64,000 nt of DNA from Channallabes apus. Its lineage: Eukaryota; Chordata; Actinopteri; Siluriformes; Clariidae. Below the pieces are notes generated by a model, which was not told the origin of the DNA, searched no databases, and saw only the letters and a list, made by a program, of their open reading frames with translations. Positions 63,684 through 64,000 of the stretch are shown here, piece after piece. Both the position numbers and the translations under genes were made by a program. How positions within the stretch are numbered: position 1 is the stretch's first letter; the number at the start of each line of letters is the position of its first letter. The DNA is taken from contig CM060112.1 of the NCBI GenBank assembly GCA_030522415.1, positions 13,873,227-13,937,226 on the forward strand, written 5' to 3'.

Positions 63684-64000
63684 CAGTGGTGTGAAAAACT
63701 ATTTGCCCCCTTCCTGATTTCTTATTCTTTTGCATGTCTGTCACACTTAAATGTTTCTGCTCATCAAAAACCGTTAACTATTAGTCAAAGATAACATAAT
63801 TGAACACAAAATGCAGTTTTTAAATGAAGGTTTACGTTATTAAGGGAGAAAAAAAACTCCAAATCTACATGGCCCTGTGTGAAAAAGTGATTGCCCCCCT
63901 TGTTAAAAAATAACTTAACTGTGGTTTATCACACCTGAGTTCAATTTCTGTAGTCACCCCCAGGCCTGATTACTGCCACACCTATTTCAATCAAGAAATC
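63684..64000 (+). mobile_element. Tc1-family transposon (copy 3), cut by window edge
   Basis: TA|CAGTGGTGTGAAAAACTA at 63682 onward and 317 bp nearly identical to the left ends of copies 1 and 2. The transposase would begin about 70 bp beyond the window. Confidence 0.93.

Overview
The window looks like teleost fish nuclear DNA. It is AT-rich and intron-containing, with very few genes and many fish-type DNA transposons (Tc1/mariner, hAT, PIF/Harbinger-like), tRNA-headed SINEs, LINE remnants and long (TA)n/(CA)n microsatellites. An ostariophysan (catfish-like) source is a guess from the style of the repeats, not something the sequence proves.

The one gene I am confident is functional is on the + strand: the 5' part of the stimulatory G-protein alpha subunit gene (gnas). 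Coding exon 1 is at 21547-21685, exon 2 (P-loop) at 51580-51652, and two more exons are at 62663-62717 and 62818-62937. All splice sites are canonical and the phases agree, giving 129 codons before the gene leaves the window. Intron 1 is about 29.9 kb, intron 2 about 11.0 kb and intron 3 only 100 bp. A CpG-rich, uORF-bearing block (about 20.15-21.55 kb) is the likely promoter and 5' leader.

Region by region. 1-4 kb: an internally deleted Tc1-like element, two SINE copies with target-site duplications (TSDs) and a LINE tail. 4.1-13.3 kb (minus strand): decayed exons that look like the fish SAMD3-like multicopy family, interrupted by a 6.36 kb block bounded by 16-bp inverted repeats. That block holds decayed spliced exons, one with a BEN-domain-like stretch, and is itself invaded by a Tc1 element. 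13.6-20 kb: LINE ends, MITE-like elements and a SINE. 22-51 kb (gnas intron 1): a transposon nest that includes six hAT-like elements with exact or near-exact 8-bp TSDs (two carrying BED-finger remnants), hAT inside Tc1, hAT inside hAT and SINE inside LINE, plus a PIF/Harbinger-like MITE. 52-64 kb (gnas intron 2 onward): three copies of one young Tc1 family. One copy has a full-length transposase frame broken by a single stop codon.

Of the protein-coding sequence, only the gnas exons look selectively maintained. The rest is mobile-element debris, apart from a possibly still-open, DNA-binding-domain-only transposase frame at the left edge. The least familiar structure is the 6.36 kb inverted-repeat-bounded block with BEN-like exons.
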